Positions 16,257-24,900 of a DNA stretch of 36,152 nt are shown here, one piece after another. Each line of letters opens with the position of its first letter. Position 1 is the stretch's first letter. The translations under genes and the position numbers were made by a program. The DNA comes from Flavobacteriaceae bacterium (GTDB lineage Bacteria > Bacteroidota > Bacteroidia > Flavobacteriales > Flavobacteriaceae): positions 1 through 36,152 of the forward strand of contig CANFHX010000027.1 of the NCBI GenBank assembly GCA_947446865.1, given 5' to 3'. The notes beneath the pieces were generated by a model, which saw only the letters and a program-made list of their open reading frames with translations, was not told where the DNA came from and did not search any database.

Positions 16257-17142
16257 AAGAAAATGGGCTTTAATAGCCGCGACTTTAGTGTCTATAATTT
16301 ACGGAGTGACATTTACCATTGCCAAAGATGTTATGCCAAAATACGTAGAACCCTTTGGATTTATTGCCATGCGGGTAGGTGGTGCCGTAATTTTATTTTG
16401 GTTAGTTTCCTTTTTCGGACCAAAAGAAAAAATTGCAATAGGCGATTTTCCTAGAATAATAGCTGCTGCTTTCTTTGGAGTAGCTTTAAACATGCTTTCT
16501 TTTTTTAAAGGATTGAGTTATACTTCGCCAATTATGGGAGCCGTTTTAATGGTTACCACGCCAATGATAGTTTTAATTCTTTCGGCTTTTATTATAAAAG
16601 AACGAATGAGAAAACGAAAAGTTATTGGGATACTTTTAGGGTTGGCCGGAACCATAACTTTAATCCTTTACGGAAAATCTATGGTGAATGCTCCAAATGC
16701 TACTTTAGGAAATTTATTGGTTTTTACCAATGCCTTTTCTTATGGAATTTACCTTGTAATCGTTAAGAAATTAATGGATAAATACAATGCATTCACTTTC
16801 GTAAAATGGATTTATACTTTTGGATTTATCATGGTTTTACCTTTCGGATGGAATGAATTTCAGGCTATACAGTGGGCTACCATTCCGATAGATATTCTCT
16901 GGAAAATTGGATTTGTAGTGGTGTTTTCTACCTTTATAACGTATCTATTCAACTTGCTTTCTATGCGGGAATTAAACCCCACAACGATTGCGGTTTTTGT
17001 TTATTTGCAACCTTTTTTCGCAACTATTTTTGCTGTAGGCTTGGGTAAAGACGAATTGAGTTGGATAAAACTACTATCGGCTGTTTTAATTTTTGTAGGA
17101 GTTTATTTAGTAACACAGAAGAAAGTGAGCAGTGATCAGTAA
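16249..17142 (+). CDS. EamA/DMT-family transporter
   Basis: An inner-membrane protein of 297 residues with about ten hydrophobic helices arranged as two EamA repeats (about 8-140 and 150-290), typical of drug/metabolite transporters of the RhaT/YdcZ type. Characteristic pieces are GVTFTIAKDVMP near the start, GLSYTSPIMGAVLMVTTPM in the first repeat and LNPTTIAVFVYLQPFFATIFA in the second. The substrate is unknown; family members export amino acids or metabolites. The start codon is GTG at 16249, overlapping the ArsC-like gene by 8 bp. The last few codons (VSSDQ) are made from the intergenic CAGTGATCAGT-type repeat that follows. Confidence 0.9.
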   Translation: MSKRKWALIAATLVSIIYGVTFTIAKDVMPKYVEPFGFIAMRVGGAVILFWLVSFFGPKEKIAIGDFPRIIAAAFFGVALNMLSFFKGLSYTSPIMGAVLMVTTPMIVLILSAFIIKERMRKRKVIGILLGLAGTITLILYGKSMVNAPNATLGNLLVFTNAFSYGIYLVIVKKLMDKYNAFTFVKWIYTFGFIMVLPFGWNEFQAIQWATIPIDILWKIGFVVVFSTFITYLFNLLSMRELNPTTIAVFVYLQPFFATIFAVGLGKDELSWIKLLSAVLIFVGVYLVTQKKVSSDQ

Positions 17143-17206
17143 CCAGTGCTCACCGCTCAGTATTCAGTAGTATAAAACTGAGCACTGAATACTGAACACT
17201 TTTTTA
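17125..17206 (+). terminator. Overlapping inverted repeats followed by T-tract after the EamA gene
   Basis: Three stems compete: GTGAGC (17125-17130) with GCTCAC (17148-17153), CAGTGCTCA (17144-17152) with TGAGCACTG (17179-17187), and TCAGTATTCAGT (17157-17168) with ACTGAATACTGA (17184-17195). A T-run at 17200-17205 follows the last stem after 4 nt, so it can act as a terminator for the EamA gene. The -7 box of yicC begins immediately afterwards. Confidence 0.6.
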
Positions 17207-17214
17207 TATATTTG
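17207..17214 (+). promoter_or_regulatory. -7 box for yicC (TATATTTG)
   Basis: Full match to TAnnTTTG, 20 nt before the yicC ATG. No clear -33 TTG is seen; that region lies in the inverted repeats. Confidence 0.5.
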
Positions 17215-17234
17215 AAGTCAATTAAAATAATAGA

Positions 17235-18095
17235 ATGATACAATCCATGACCGGTTTTGGGAAAGCATCTTTGCAATTACCTTCCAAAAAGATTACCGTA
17301 GAATTAAAATCACTAAACAGTAAAGGTTTAGACTTAAATACTCGAATGCCTTCTGTTTATAGAGAAATGGAATTGGGTTTGCGCAACCAATTATCCCAAC
17401 GATTGGAACGCGGAAAAATTGATTTTTCTTTATATATTGAAGTTACTGGCGAAGACACTTCTTCTAAAATCAACGTGCCTATCATTAAGGGATATATTGC
17501 CCAAATGAAAGCCATTATGCCCCTTGCAGAAGAAGTGGAATTAATGAAAATGGCTATTCGAATGCCAGATGCACTAAAAACCGAACGCGAAGAAATTGAC
17601 GAAAACGAATGGAAGGAAATCCAAAAAGTAATTGATCAAGCGCTTGAAAATATGGCGCAATTCCGCAAGGATGAAGGTGTTTCTTTAGAAAAAGAATTTT
17701 TGCACCGCATTGCCAATATCATGACGTTAATGAACGATGCTGTTGCCTATGATGCTGAACGTGTGGAAACCGTAAAAAACAGATTAAGAACTGCTATTGA
17801 AGACTTGCAACTTGCTGTGGACGAAAGCCGTTTTGAACAAGAATTGATTTTCTATTTAGAAAAATACGATATTACCGAAGAAAAAGTTCGTTTGGAAAAC
17901 CACTTGAATTATTTCATCGAAACACTTGCTGGAACGGAAGCCAACGGAAGAAAATTAGGTTTCATCACCCAAGAAATGGGACGCGAAATTAACACTATGG
18001 GATCTAAATCCAACCACACCGAAATGCAAAAATTGGTGGTGATGATGAAAGATGAATTGGAGAAAATTAAAGAGCAAGTGCTTAATGTTCTTTAA
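17235..18095 (+). CDS. yicC: YicC/YloC-family endoribonuclease
   Basis: A cytoplasmic protein of 286 residues, the usual family length. It opens with MIQSMTGFGKA, the hallmark of YicC, followed by ELKSLNSKGLDLNTRMP. The C-terminal DUF1732 part contains EKYDITEEKVRLENHLNYF and GRKLGFITQEMGREINTMGSKS. E. coli YicC has been shown to be an endoribonuclease acting in RNA turnover; the activity here is inferred from the family. It is followed by gmk, a pairing frequently seen in bacteria. It has its own -7 box directly after the upstream terminator-like repeats. Confidence 0.93.
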   Translation: MIQSMTGFGKASLQLPSKKITVELKSLNSKGLDLNTRMPSVYREMELGLRNQLSQRLERGKIDFSLYIEVTGEDTSSKINVPIIKGYIAQMKAIMPLAEEVELMKMAIRMPDALKTEREEIDENEWKEIQKVIDQALENMAQFRKDEGVSLEKEFLHRIANIMTLMNDAVAYDAERVETVKNRLRTAIEDLQLAVDESRFEQELIFYLEKYDITEEKVRLENHLNYFIETLAGTEANGRKLGFITQEMGREINTMGSKSNHTEMQKLVVMMKDELEKIKEQVLNVL

Positions 18096-18098
18096 CAT

Positions 18099-18123
18099 CC
18101 TGCAAGGTTTTCAACCTTATAGG
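18099..18123. repeat. CCTGCAAGGTT-type imperfect inverted repeat
   Basis: CCTGCAAGGTT (18099-18109) and AACCTTATAGG (18113-18123) pair with two mismatches around a 3-nt loop, 3 nt after the yicC stop. It resembles short intergenic palindromes I associate with flavobacterial genomes. Confidence 0.5.
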
Positions 18124-18150
18124 TATTAATTTTACAAAATAAATGAGGAT

Positions 18151-18176
18151 GAGATTGCTTCGTGCCTCGCAACGAC
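18151..18176. repeat. REP-like intergenic element (single copy)
   Basis: The 26 bases read on the minus strand as GTCGTTGCGAGG followed by CACGAAGCAATCTC. This is close to the widespread dispersed repeat beginning GTCATTGCGAGG and ending GAAGCAATCTC found in many bacterial genomes. It lies between yicC and gmk and encodes most of the false N-terminal extension of gmk. Confidence 0.6.
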
Positions 18177-18182
18177 AAAATA

Positions 18183-18761
18183 ATGAATAAAGGAAAATTA
18201 TTAGTATTCTCAGCGCCATCGGGCTCAGGAAAAACAACCATAGTAAGGCATTTGCTTACCAAAGAAGATTTGAATTTGGAGTTTTCTATTTCGGCTGCAA
18301 CACGGGAACCTCGTGGTCAAGAAGTGGATGGAAAAGATTATTATTTCATGTCGATTGAAGATTTTAAAAAACACATCAAAGCAGATGATTTTATAGAATG
18401 GGAGGAAGTCTATCGCGATAATTTCTACGGAACTTTAAAAAGTGAAGTGGAACGTATTTGGGCCAAAGGCAAAAACGTGATATTTGATATTGATGTTGCT
18501 GGCGGATTGCGAATTAAATCAAAATTTCCAGAAGAAACCTTAGCCGTTTTTGTAAAACCACCAAGTGTGGACGAACTAAAACGCCGACTGAAAGAACGTT
18601 CTACAGAAACTGATGATAAAATCAACATGCGAATCGCCAAAGCTCATGTGGAATTGGCAACGGCTCCACAATTTGATAAAATCATTAAAAATTATGATTT
18701 GGATGTAGCCAAAGAAGATGCCTATCAATTAGTAAAGGGGTATGTGAATAGTAATTTGTAA
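18183..18761 (+). CDS. gmk: Guanylate kinase
   Basis: Cytoplasmic enzyme phosphorylating GMP to GDP with ATP; 192 residues, within the normal range. The P-loop is APSGSGKTT (11-19), and the GMP-binding region contains TREPRGQEVDGKDYYF with FIEWEEVYRDNFYGT after it. The segment VIFDIDVAGGLRIKSKFP and the lid RRLKERSTE are standard. The frame is open upstream to a GTG at 18162, but those codons lie in a REP-like repeat, so the ATG at 18183 is the true start. It is probably co-transcribed with yicC and the following DUF2480 gene. Confidence 0.95.
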   Translation: MNKGKLLVFSAPSGSGKTTIVRHLLTKEDLNLEFSISAATREPRGQEVDGKDYYFMSIEDFKKHIKADDFIEWEEVYRDNFYGTLKSEVERIWAKGKNVIFDIDVAGGLRIKSKFPEETLAVFVKPPSVDELKRRLKERSTETDDKINMRIAKAHVELATAPQFDKIIKNYDLDVAKEDAYQLVKGYVNSNL

Positions 18762-18794
18762 TTGAGCATTTGAGCTAAAAGTGAAAACTATAAC

Positions 18795-19298
18795 ATGGAC
18801 GAAATAATAAATAAAGTTGCCAATTCTTCCCTTCAAGTTTTTGATTTGGAGGATTATTATATTGCTGGAATTCGAACTCAAATTGATTTGGCTCCTTGGC
18901 TTTTTGAAGGTTTTATATTAAAAGAAAAAGAGTTCCGAGAAACCTTGAAAAATCAAAATTGGGAGCAATACCAAGATCATTTTATTGCTATTTATTGTTC
19001 TACAGATGCTATACTTCCGGCATGGGCGAAGGCTTTAGTTGCGGTACAAGTTGCTCCATTTGCAAAAAAAGTCATAACTGGTTCTATTGAAGATATTGAA
19101 ACCATCCTGTATACCGAAATTTTATCTACAATTGACTATACGGTTTACCAAGATAAACCAATTATTTTAAAGGGCTGTTCCAAAAAGCCAGTGCCTCAAA
19201 GTGCTTATGTTTTGGCTGTTCAAAACCTTCAAAAATATGCCAAAAGTATATTTTTTGGTGAAGCATGTTCTGCAGTGCTTCTATATAAAAGAAGATAA
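18795..19298 (+). CDS. DUF2480-family protein
   Basis: A 167-residue soluble protein without signal peptide or membrane segment. The pattern FDLEDYYIAGIRTQIDLAPWLFEGFILKEKEFRE, the Trp/Tyr-rich NWEQYQDHFIAIYCSTDAILPAWA, and KGCSKKPVPQSAYV match my memory of the Bacteroidota-specific DUF2480 family. Its function is unknown. It starts 33 bp after gmk without a visible promoter box between, so it is probably in the same transcript. Confidence 0.8.
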   Translation: MDEIINKVANSSLQVFDLEDYYIAGIRTQIDLAPWLFEGFILKEKEFRETLKNQNWEQYQDHFIAIYCSTDAILPAWAKALVAVQVAPFAKKVITGSIEDIETILYTEILSTIDYTVYQDKPIILKGCSKKPVPQSAYVLAVQNLQKYAKSIFFGEACSAVLLYKRR

Positions 19299-19521
19299 TT
19301 CCTACAAATTAACAGTCGAAACAGTGCTTATTGACGATTTTTAATGCATTTGGTCGAAAAAAATTAACGCATATTTTCCTTCATTTTTCTTGTGTAATTT
19401 AGTTTTACCTTTTCTTTTTTTATTCCTAATTATATTAACAACAGACTTTTAAGATTTTTTTTTGACGATAATTTGTCTTTTAATACTACAAAATAATTTA
19501 TTTTTTGAATTTTTCCGTGAT

Positions 19522-19552
19522 TTTGGGAGGATTTTATTTTTAAATACATTTG
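19522..19552 (+). promoter_or_regulatory. Promoter of the DUF3078 gene
   Basis: TTTG (19522-19525), 19 nt, then TACATTTG (19545-19552), both full consensus matches, ending 25 nt before the ATG at 19578. The rest of the 279-bp interval 19299-19577 is AT-rich and shows no other gene. Confidence 0.7.
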
Positions 19553-19577
19553 CAAATTAATAAAAAACAAAGAGTAT

Positions 19578-20483
19578 ATGAATAAAATTATTTACACAAT
19601 TACGTTTCTTTTTAGCGTTACTTTTCTATTTGCACAAACTGCAGAAAAAGATAATTTAAAGCAAAATGAGGCAGCGGCAGCTAGAAAAACAGCCGAATTA
19701 CCAAACGGATGGAAAAAAACAGGAAAAATCACATTTTTATTTAATCAATCTGCATTTAATAATGCTTGGATGGCTGGAGGAACTTCTAGTATGGCTGGTA
19801 ATTTTGGGTTAAACTATGATTTTAACTATAATAAAGGAAGCCATGTTTGGGATAACAAATTTATTGCCGCCTATGGTTTAACTAAATTAAAAGGGGCTGA
19901 AAGAAATACCAAAACAGATGATCGATTAGAATGGAATTCACTTTATGGAAAAAAGGCTTCGGGATATTGGTATTATTCTGCTTTTTTAAATTTTAAAACT
20001 CAAATGGACAGTGGTTTTGATCCAACAGGAGTGACTAGAATTTCACATTTCTTTTCTCCTGCTTATTTACAAGTGGGTCCTGGTGTATTATGGAAAAAAA
20101 GCGACAACTTGAAAGTTAATTTTGCTCCTGCAACCTCAAGATTAATCATTGTAGATGGACAGTTTACACAGTTAGGCACTTCTTTTGGTGTGGAAAAAGG
20201 AAAAACTATCCGATATGAATTTGGAGCAAGTGTTTCTGGATACTATAAATTTAATTTGATGGAAAACATCGCAATGGAAAATATATTAAATTTATATTCT
20301 AATTATTTAGATAAACCAGAAAATGTAGATGTTGATTACCAAATGAATTTAGTAATGAAAGTTAATAAATATATGTCTGCTAATGTTTCCTTTCAGGCTA
20401 TTTATGATGATAATGCCAATCCGGTTAAATCGGAAGTGCAAATTAGAGAAGTATTTGGTTTGGGCGTGAATTTCGGTTTCTAA
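19578..20483 (+). CDS. DUF3078 outer-membrane protein
   Basis: A 301-residue exported protein with signal peptide MNKIIYTITFLFSVTFLFAQ and a beta-rich mature part. The segment GWKKTGKITFLFNQSAFNNAWMAGGTSS is the start of the Bacteroidota DUF3078 domain. Alternating strands with Trp/Tyr girdles (KGSHVWDNKFIAAYGL, SGYWYYSAFLNFKT, GLGVNFGF at the end) and a terminal Phe fit an outer-membrane barrel. Function is unknown. It has a complete promoter of its own and ends at a bidirectional terminator shared with hflX. Confidence 0.82.
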   Translation: MNKIIYTITFLFSVTFLFAQTAEKDNLKQNEAAAARKTAELPNGWKKTGKITFLFNQSAFNNAWMAGGTSSMAGNFGLNYDFNYNKGSHVWDNKFIAAYGLTKLKGAERNTKTDDRLEWNSLYGKKASGYWYYSAFLNFKTQMDSGFDPTGVTRISHFFSPAYLQVGPGVLWKKSDNLKVNFAPATSRLIIVDGQFTQLGTSFGVEKGKTIRYEFGASVSGYYKFNLMENIAMENILNLYSNYLDKPENVDVDYQMNLVMKVNKYMSANVSFQAIYDDNANPVKSEVQIREVFGLGVNFGF

Positions 20484-20499
20484 ACGAAAATTTTTTAAC

Positions 20500-20537
20500 A
20501 AAAAAGACCTTTAAAATAAACATTAAAGGTCTTTTTT
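20500..20537. terminator. Bidirectional terminator
   Basis: Perfect 15-bp inverted repeat: AAAAAAGACCTTTAA (20500-20514) and TTAAAGGTCTTTTTT (20523-20537) with an 8-nt loop. The flanking A and T runs serve as U-tracts in both directions, for the DUF3078 gene and the convergent hflX. Confidence 0.95.
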
Positions 20538-20546
20538 GATTTTGAA

Positions 20547-21773
20547 TTATTCTTTATCTTCTTCGGCATCTTCATAATCGGGATACAAGAATTTATTATA
20601 TGGAAAACGAGTAATATGAATCTTTCGTACTGCATCGTAGACCGTTTTTCTGAATTCCTCAAAGTTTTCTTTATTGGTTGCAGAGATAAACAAAGCGCGA
20701 TTTTCTCCCATAGTATGCATCCAAGTTTGTTTCCATTCTTCTAGGGTGTAATGTCTTTTAGTTCGTTCGGTTATTAAATCGTCTTCTTCAATGGTTAAAT
20801 GTTTGTAGGCGTCAATTTTATTAAAAACCATAATGATTGGTTTATCATTACTTTTAATATCTAACAAAATTTTATTAACGGCTTCAATATGATCTTCAAA
20901 ATCGGAATGTGAAATATCCACAACATGAAGTAATAAATCGGCTTCCCGAACTTCATCTAAAGTACTTTTAAAAGATTCAATTAATTGTGTTGGTAATTTT
21001 CTAATAAAACCTACGGTATCCGAAAGTAGAAATGGCATGTTTTTTATCACCACTTTTCGAACCGTTGTATCCAATGTAGCAAAAAGTTTATTTTCTACAA
21101 AAACATCGCTTTTGCCAATTGCATTCATTAGTGTAGATTTTCCAACATTGGTATATCCTACTAAAGCCACTCGAACCATTGCGCCACGATTTCCTCTTTG
21201 AACAGACATTTGTCTATCAATAGTTTTTATTTTTTCTTTTAACAAGGCAATTCTATCCCGAACGATACGTCTATCCGTTTCAATTTCAGTTTCTCCAGGT
21301 CCACGCATTCCAATTCCACCCTTTTGTCGTTCCAAATGTGTCCACATTCCAGACAAACGAGGCAGCAAATAAATACATTGTGCCAGCTCTACTTGAGTTC
21401 TTGCATAGGAAGTTTCGGCTCTTTGGGCAAAAATATCTAATATAAGGTGGGTTCTGTCAAGAATTTTGCAATCAATAATCTTAGAAATATTTTTTTGTTG
21501 CGACGGAGAAAGTTCATCATCAAAAACAATAGTAGAAATTTCATTCTCTTTAACATAAAGATTGATTTCTTCAATTTTTCCTGTTCCTAAAAATGTTTTA
21601 GGATTGGGCTTGTCCATTTTTTGCCAAAATCTTTTTACTACTTCTCCACCAGCGGTGTAGGTTAGAAATTCTAGTTCATCTAGATATTCTACTAACTTTT
21701 CCTCACTTTGGTTTTGGGTTACAATTCCAACAATTATGGTTTTTTCGAAATTTATTTTTTCTTTTTCTATCAT
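20547..21773 (-). CDS. hflX: GTPase HflX
   Basis: A ribosome-associated GTPase of 408 residues that splits stalled or stress-inactivated ribosomes in other bacteria. It has an N-terminal HflX domain (GTGKIEEI, DDELSPSQQKN), the family signature GGIGMRGPGETE (152-163), and a G domain with GYTNVGKST (206-214), switch I FATLDTT (231-237), DTVGF (252-256) and NKID (318-321). A coiled-coil linker lies at about 165-195. The start is the ATG at 21773, with a TAAATTTG box just upstream, divergent from the giant adhesin gene. Confidence 0.95.
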   Translation of the reverse strand: MIEKEKINFEKTIIVGIVTQNQSEEKLVEYLDELEFLTYTAGGEVVKRFWQKMDKPNPKTFLGTGKIEEINLYVKENEISTIVFDDELSPSQQKNISKIIDCKILDRTHLILDIFAQRAETSYARTQVELAQCIYLLPRLSGMWTHLERQKGGIGMRGPGETEIETDRRIVRDRIALLKEKIKTIDRQMSVQRGNRGAMVRVALVGYTNVGKSTLMNAIGKSDVFVENKLFATLDTTVRKVVIKNMPFLLSDTVGFIRKLPTQLIESFKSTLDEVREADLLLHVVDISHSDFEDHIEAVNKILLDIKSNDKPIIMVFNKIDAYKHLTIEEDDLITERTKRHYTLEEWKQTWMHTMGENRALFISATNKENFEEFRKTVYDAVRKIHITRFPYNKFLYPDYEDAEEDKE

Positions 21774-21789
21774 AATAATTAATCTGCAA

Positions 21790-21797
21790 CAAATTTA
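21790..21797 (-). promoter_or_regulatory. -7 box for hflX (TAAATTTG)
   Basis: Full match to TAnnTTTG on the minus strand, 16 nt before the hflX ATG. The -33 region lacks a clear TTG. Confidence 0.45.
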
Positions 21798-21901
21798 AGC
21801 AATTGATGTTGTTTTTGATTAAAATCGCACGTGAAAGAAATAAAAAATAATAATATTTCACTATTAAATGATATTTTCTATCGAAATTTAATATTTTTTT
21901 T

Positions 21902-21909
21902 TAAATTTG
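21902..21909 (+). promoter_or_regulatory. -7 box for the giant adhesin operon (TAAATTTG)
   Basis: Full match to TAnnTTTG, 53 nt before the ATG at 21963. The open frame continues upstream to a GTG at 21831, but that would place the start before this promoter and remove the signal peptide from the N-terminus. Confidence 0.5.
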
Positions 21910-21962
21910 AAAATTATATCAATCCTATAATACCCAAATATTTATTAAATAAATTAATAATA

Positions 21963-24900
21963 ATGAGAAAAATTACCTTTTTACTATTCGCTTTATTGTT
22001 TTCTTTTGTTGGATATTCTCAATTTCCAACCCCAGGAACAGAAGGTTTTGAAAACACAACAGGACCAGCTTTAGCAACGCCGATTGCAACATCTCCTTGG
22101 AATTTAGGTACTGGCGCCACGGGAAACCAATGGGCTGTATTTGACAATGGAGTTCCTGTACCAGCAGCAGGACAAATAAGATGGAACAGGACAATAACTA
22201 ATGTTTATACGGGTGCGGGGGGTACACAATCTGCTTTTATAAATAGAAAGCAAATTGGAGCTGGTAATACCTCAGCAGATTATTTAGCAACTCCTTTAGT
22301 TACTGTACCATCAAATGGGCAGTTACTTTTTTATACAAGAACTGGATTTAATAATACGAATGCCGTTAATTATTTAATAAAGGTAAACACTATAGCAACT
22401 GCAGCTTCTCAAACCACCATTGCTAATTACACTAATACTGTGCAAACATGGAATGAGACCACAATAGCTGCTGTATATAACGTGTATGAATTAAAAACTG
22501 TAGACCTATCGGCTTATGCTGGCCAACAAGTATATATTGCATTTGTTAAAGAATATACGCAACCAACCGGCACATTAGCTGGAAATAGTTGGTACATAGA
22601 CGAAGTTAAATTAGTTCAACAATGTATTGCACCAACAAGTGCTTCATTAACTGCAACAAATATTACAACAACTTCTGCTACTTTATCTTGGTCAGCTAAT
22701 AGTAATACTTCATGGGAAATAGAAATAGTTAATACGTCTGCCGGAGGATTACCAACAGGTGCCGGAACTACATATAATGGGGCTTTACCCTATAATGCTA
22801 CTGGATTAATTCCAGCTACTGGATATGCATATTATGTTAGATCAAAATGTTCTAATAGTGATAGTGTCTGGGTAGGCCCGTTTAACTTCACTACATTAAC
22901 GCCGGGATTAACTTGTCCTACAGCCATAATAATACCGCCTGCATTACCTTACACTACATCAGATACCACTGCAAATTATGCAGACACTTATGATGTTACA
23001 CAGCCAGCGCTTTGTGCAGGAACTGCTACTAACTATATGACAGGTAATGATGTGTTTTACACCTTTACGGCTGCAACAACTGGAGCTGTCAGCATTACTA
23101 TGACTCCAGGGAGTCCAACGGCTACTAATTCGGGTATATTTGTATACCAAGGTTGTACTAATGTTGGGATAACTTGTTTGGCTGGAGTTGCAAATGCAAC
23201 CGCGGGAGTAAGAAATATTCCTAGTTTGAATGTTACCGCTGGACAAACATATATTATTGTACTGTCTTCGACTTCTGCTACACAAACTTATCCTTACACA
23301 TTATTAATACAACAATTAAACTGTGCTCAACCAACTGCTTTAGCAGTACCTGCTGTAACTCCAACAGGAGCTCAATTATCTTGGACAAGTCCAGCTGCTA
23401 CTTCTTGGCAATACACAGTTCAACCTGCGGGAGGAACAGTGCCAATAGTTCCAGGAACAACTACAGCTTCTAGTACTAATACAATGGTTACTGGTTTAAA
23501 TCCAGACACTGCCTACCAATATTGGGTAAGAGCAGATTGTGATGGTGGTGGAACAACATTTAGTGCATGGGCAGGTCCTTTCTTATTTACTACTGCAGTA
23601 GCTCCCCCGGTATGTGGCGGACAATTTGTTGATGATGGAGGTCAATTAGGTAATTATCCAAATAATTCCACCAATGTCATTAATACAATTTGTCCTACGG
23701 CAGGGAATCAAGTTACGGTGACTTTTACCGCGTTTAATACAGAATTAAATAATGATACTTTAAAAGTATATGATGGTAATAGTATAACAGGAACTTTATT
23801 GGCTACTTATTCTGGCACAACAATTCCTGGACCTATTACTTCATCTTCACCAGATGGTTGTTTGACTTTTGTATTTAACTCTAATGGCACCATCCCTTCT
23901 TCAGGTTGGGTAGCTAATGTAACATGTGCGCCAGCGCCAGGTTGTCAAAAACCAATTTTATTAAACATCCCATTTGGAACAGTAGTATATGATTCGGTAA
24001 CATTAGCATGGACACAACCAGCTAATCCAGATGGTACTTCGCCTTCAGCTTGGGACATTATAGCTTTACCATGTGGTTCCCCTGCTCCAACAGCGGGTAC
24101 GCCAGCAGATATAATGGTGTTTGAAAATCCATATGTGTTTTCCGGATTATCTCCTTTAACTTGTTATGATTTTTATATTAGAACAGTGTGTGAGAATAAT
24201 AGTGATTGGGTAGGCCCAGTTACCGCTACAACTCCTATTGCACCACCAATTTGTGGTGGAAATTTTGTAGATACCGGAGGGCCTACAGGAAACTATGCAA
24301 ATAATGCCAATTATTCTTCTACGATTTGCCCAACGAATGTAGGGGATCAAGTTACTGTTACTTTTACAGCATTTAATACACAATTAAACACTGATATATT
24401 AAAAGTTTACGATGGAAGTGGAACAACTGGTACCTTATTAGGTACTTATTCAGGACCTACTCTTCCTCCTGTTATTACCTCATCTTCACCAGATGGTTGT
24501 TTGACTTTTGTATTTACATCAAATGCTACTACAATAGCATCAGGTTGGTTGGCAAATGTAACTTGTGCGCCAGCGCCACCTTGTCAAAAACCAATATTAT
24601 TAAATACACCAGCTGCTACAGTATTATATAATTCAGTTTCATTAGCATGGACACAACCAGCAAACCCGGATACTTCTATAGCTTCAGCATGGGAAGTAAT
24701 TGCTTTGCCATGTGGTTCCCCTGCGCCTTCTGCTACTGCAGCAGGAGTTATTACCGCAGCAACTAATCCATTTACAGTTACTGGATTAACTCCGTTAACC
24801 TGTTATGATTTTTATGTAAGAGCTGTTTGTGATGCTACCCATTCTAGTTCTTGGACTGGACCAGTTAGTGCAACAACTCCAATTGCGCCACCAATATGTG

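Noticed and set aside
21831..21962. Extended N-terminus of the giant adhesin from a GTG codon
   Set aside because: It precedes the -7 box at 21902-21909 and would bury the signal peptide at residue 45. The ATG at 21963 gives a standard signal peptide.
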